Below the pieces are notes generated by a model. That model was not told the DNA's origin. It made no database searches and saw only the letters and a list, made by a program, of their open reading frames with translations. 7,743 nucleotides of DNA from Hyphomicrobiales bacterium (GTDB taxonomy: Bacteria > Pseudomonadota > Alphaproteobacteria > Rhizobiales > JAJFHB01), in the NCBI GenBank assembly GCA_021775795.1, contig JAJFHB010000061.1:1-7743 (forward strand), in the 5' to 3' direction. Below are positions 6,395 to 7,743 of the stretch, piece by piece. Within the stretch, counting starts at the first letter, position 1. The number at the start of each line of letters is the position of its first letter. Both the position numbers and the translations under genes were made by a program.

Positions 6395-7279
6395 TCACCG
6401 GTGCAATCCGACTTCGCTGACCGTGTTACGGATGGCCTGTTCAAAGTTTCTCGTGGCCGGTGACGGTGAGTTGTGAGCGCGCTGAAGTATTTGGATCTTT
6501 CTGCGTGCTGCCGGATCGGCAACCGGCAAGAACCGAAGCTCACTTTCCATCGGGTCTGCGACCAGGCGAGGCAACACGGTTGTCCCCATCCCCGCCCGTA
6601 TCAACGCCAGTAGGGATGTGGTGTTTCGAACCATCAGCCGGGAGCCGGCAAACACCTGCTGAAAGCTCTCAGCCTTTATGTGCTCACAAATGCCATTGGC
6701 TATAAAAGGCCATGGAGCCAGGGCTTCCCAGCGCAGGGGTTCGTCCAACGCGGCTAAGGGATGGTCTGCCCGGCACACAACAAAGAAAGCGTCCGAAAAC
6801 AACTCATCGCGGCGGATGTCTGCCCCGGTGCCGATATCACTGGCAACACCAAGATCTACCCTTTCGCGCTCAAGCTCGCGCATGATCGAACCGGAATCCA
6901 TATCCTGAACGTCAATCCGAACTGCAGGGTGATCCTTCAGGAAGCTTCGAACAGCTTGCGGCAGAATTACTTCAGCCACAGAAGGAACTGCAGCCACCCG
7001 GACATATCCGGTTTCCGAGCGGGCAAAGCTTTCAATTGCAGCGACAGTTCGGTCGAAATGATCCAGCTCTCGATCAGACTGTTCGAGTACAAATTCTCCC
7101 AAAGGGGTGAGCTTGCTCTTGCGTTCGGATTCGAAAAGAGGGTCTCCCAGTTGTGCTTCAAATTGTTTGAGCATCATCGAAACAGCCGAAGTGGTTCTTC
7201 CTAACTTGTCCCCCGCATCCGCCAGATTGCCGCTCCGAGCAACTGTAGCGAAGCATCTCAACATCTCAATTTTGATCAT
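6395..7279 (-). CDS. LysR-family transcriptional regulator
   Basis: A 294-residue regulator of normal family length. The N-terminal winged helix-turn-helix lies at about 3-62, with the recognition region T-T-S-A-V-S-M-M-L-K-Q-F-E at 29-41, then L-G-D-P-L-F-E and the wing K-L-T-P-L-G-E. A linker helix (about 63-90) leads to the periplasmic-binding-protein-like effector domain (about 91-285). The frame also allows a TTG at 7288, three codons earlier; I prefer the ATG at 7279 because MIKIEMLRCF is the typical LysR start, and neither has a good Shine-Dalgarno sequence. It is transcribed divergently from the M19 dipeptidase-family gene across a 123-bp gap holding a T-N11-A dyad, the classic arrangement in which a LysR protein controls its neighbour and itself. 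The effector cannot be deduced. It converges on the aminopeptidase gene. Confidence 0.93.
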   Translation of the reverse strand: MIKIEMLRCFATVARSGNLADAGDKLGRTTSAVSMMLKQFEAQLGDPLFESERKSKLTPLGEFVLEQSDRELDHFDRTVAAIESFARSETGYVRVAAVPSVAEVILPQAVRSFLKDHPAVRIDVQDMDSGSIMRELERERVDLGVASDIGTGADIRRDELFSDAFFVVCRADHPLAALDEPLRWEALAPWPFIANGICEHIKAESFQQVFAGSRLMVRNTTSLLALIRAGMGTTVLPRLVADPMESELRFLPVADPAARRKIQILQRAHNSPSPATRNFEQAIRNTVSEVGLHR

Positions 7280-7311
7280 CGATTTCAATATTTCTGTAAT
7301 TTATTGCAATT

Positions 7312-7330
7312 GTTTCATTTTGACTGAAAC
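7312..7330. promoter_or_regulatory. Candidate LysR operator: GTTTCA-N7-TGAAAC dyad with T-N11-A core
   Basis: The two arms are perfect six-base inverted repeats and the inner TCA-N7-TGA (7315-7327) satisfies the T-N11-A rule of LysR-type sites. It sits 33 bases upstream of the LysR gene start and 72 bases before the M19 start. It overlaps the best -35 hexamer of the M19 gene, and the minus-strand -35 candidate of the LysR gene (TTTCAG, 17 bases from CAATAA), so autoregulation is plausible. An adjacent eight-base palindrome ATTGCAAT lies at 7303-7310. Confidence 0.55.
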
Positions 7331-7349
7331 GTTCCTATGCGTCCATAGT
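7320..7349 (+). promoter_or_regulatory. Candidate promoter of the M19 dipeptidase-family gene
   Basis: TTGACT at 7320-7325 (five of six to the -35 consensus) is followed after 18 bases by CATAGT at 7344-7349 (four of six to the -10 consensus). The implied transcription start lies about 45 bases before the ATG at 7403. The -35 is inside the LysR-type dyad, so the regulator would touch it directly. Confidence 0.4.
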
Positions 7350-7402
7350 CGGGCCAACTAAAAAGCAGACGCTTGGATTTCATTGCGGACGTGGGGGGTG
7401 GC

Positions 7403-7743
7403 ATGACGCACGAGCCTTACAGGATCGATTGTCTTCAATATGCGAACTGGTCGGAGAAGATATTCCGGCAAATGCGGGAAGGCAGCGTCGATGCGGTGCA
7501 TGTGACGATCGCCTATCACGAGAACTTTCGCGAGACCGTCCTCAATTTCGAACAGTGGAACCGCTGGTTTGAGCAATTTCCAGACCTGATCATGCCCGGC
7601 CGGACCGCAGCTGACGTGAAACGGGCGCAGGAAACTGGGCGCACGGCAATCTTTTTTGGCTTCCAGAACCCTTCACCGATAGAAGACGACATCGGGCTGG
7701 TTGAAATCGTCCATGCGCTGGGTGCGCGGTTCATGCAGCTCTC
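7403..7743 (+). CDS. Peptidase M19 (membrane dipeptidase family) homologue, 5' part; cut by window end
   Basis: The first 113 residues of a protein of the renal/membrane dipeptidase family (M19, a zinc amidohydrolase fold); full-length bacterial members run about 320-400 residues. Recognisable segments are R-I-D-C-L-Q-Y-A-N-W at 7-16, the M-R-E-G-S-V-D-A strand at 24-31, G-R-T-A-A-D-V-K-R-A at 66-75 and T-A-I-F-F-G-F-Q-N at 81-89. There is no signal peptide, so a cytosolic location is likely. Canonical members have D-G-H-N-D at the first strand and a bridging Glu in x-G-x-E-G; here these positions read D-C-L-Q-Y and G-F-Q-N, so the visible zinc ligands are replaced. From memory, the same substitution type occurs in M19-like proteins encoded near dimethylglycine/sarcosine catabolism genes in pseudomonads, so the substrate may not be an ordinary dipeptide. 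The ATG at 7403 has GGGGGG four bases upstream; in-frame GTG 7391 is a weaker choice. Divergent from the LysR gene. Confidence 0.82.
   Translation, partial: MTHEPYRIDCLQYANWSEKIFRQMREGSVDAVHVTIAYHENFRETVLNFEQWNRWFEQFPDLIMPGRTAADVKRAQETGRTAIFFGFQNPSPIEDDIGLVEIVHALGARFMQL

Noticed and set aside
6761..7204. 147-residue plus-strand open frame within the LysR gene
   Set aside because: It is the antisense of an intact LysR coding sequence, and has no family features.
7303..7310. ATTGCAAT palindrome near the LysR gene as a second copy of the 4278-4294 operator
   Set aside because: Only the ATTGC half is shared and the centre differs, so the likeness is too short to claim a common regulator.

Overview
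The window reads as an ordinary chromosomal stretch of an alphaproteobacterium, most likely of the order Hyphomicrobiales (Rhizobiales). Supporting signs are the long-form (about 620-residue) M24 Xaa-Pro aminopeptidase starting MFQ-F, a DUF1127 small protein, a prmA of alphaproteobacterial type, and moderately GC-rich coding sequence with AT-rich intergenic gaps. The genus cannot be fixed from the sequence alone. There is no tRNA, rRNA, insertion sequence, CRISPR array or phage gene that I can support.

Layout, left to right. (1) The 3' part of a UvrD/PcrA-type DNA helicase gene (+), whose ATP-binding N-terminus lies outside the window. (2) Convergent to it, a 270-residue protein (-) with a WYL domain followed by a TerB-like helical domain; its start is a GTG with a strong Shine-Dalgarno sequence. 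(3) Divergent from that across 82 bp, prmA (+), the ribosomal protein L11 methyltransferase. (4) Ending one base beyond prmA on the opposite strand, a 73-residue DUF1127 protein (-). (5) A 342-bp gene-free gap rich in symmetric sequence: a 17-bp palindrome inside a cluster of GCATT repeats, and a separate 10-bp perfect inverted repeat enclosing 77 bp. (6) A complete aminopeptidase P gene (+) with all metal-binding and catalytic residues. (7) Convergent to it, a LysR-family regulator gene (-). (8) Divergent from the regulator, the 5' part of a peptidase M19 (membrane dipeptidase family) gene (+), cut off by the window end. The gap between (7) and (8) carries a dyad that fits the LysR T-N11-A operator pattern exactly.

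The first six genes are largely housekeeping (DNA repair, ribosome modification, peptide turnover, small regulatory protein) and almost every neighbour pair is convergent or divergent, so there is no long operon. The LysR/M19 pair looks like a small regulated catabolic unit continuing beyond the right edge. The most unusual items are the WYL-TerB fusion lacking any DNA-binding domain, the M19 homologue whose visible part lacks the canonical N-terminal zinc ligands, and the symmetric elements in the gap at 4144-4485. I found no convincing defence system or other clearly new multi-gene system.
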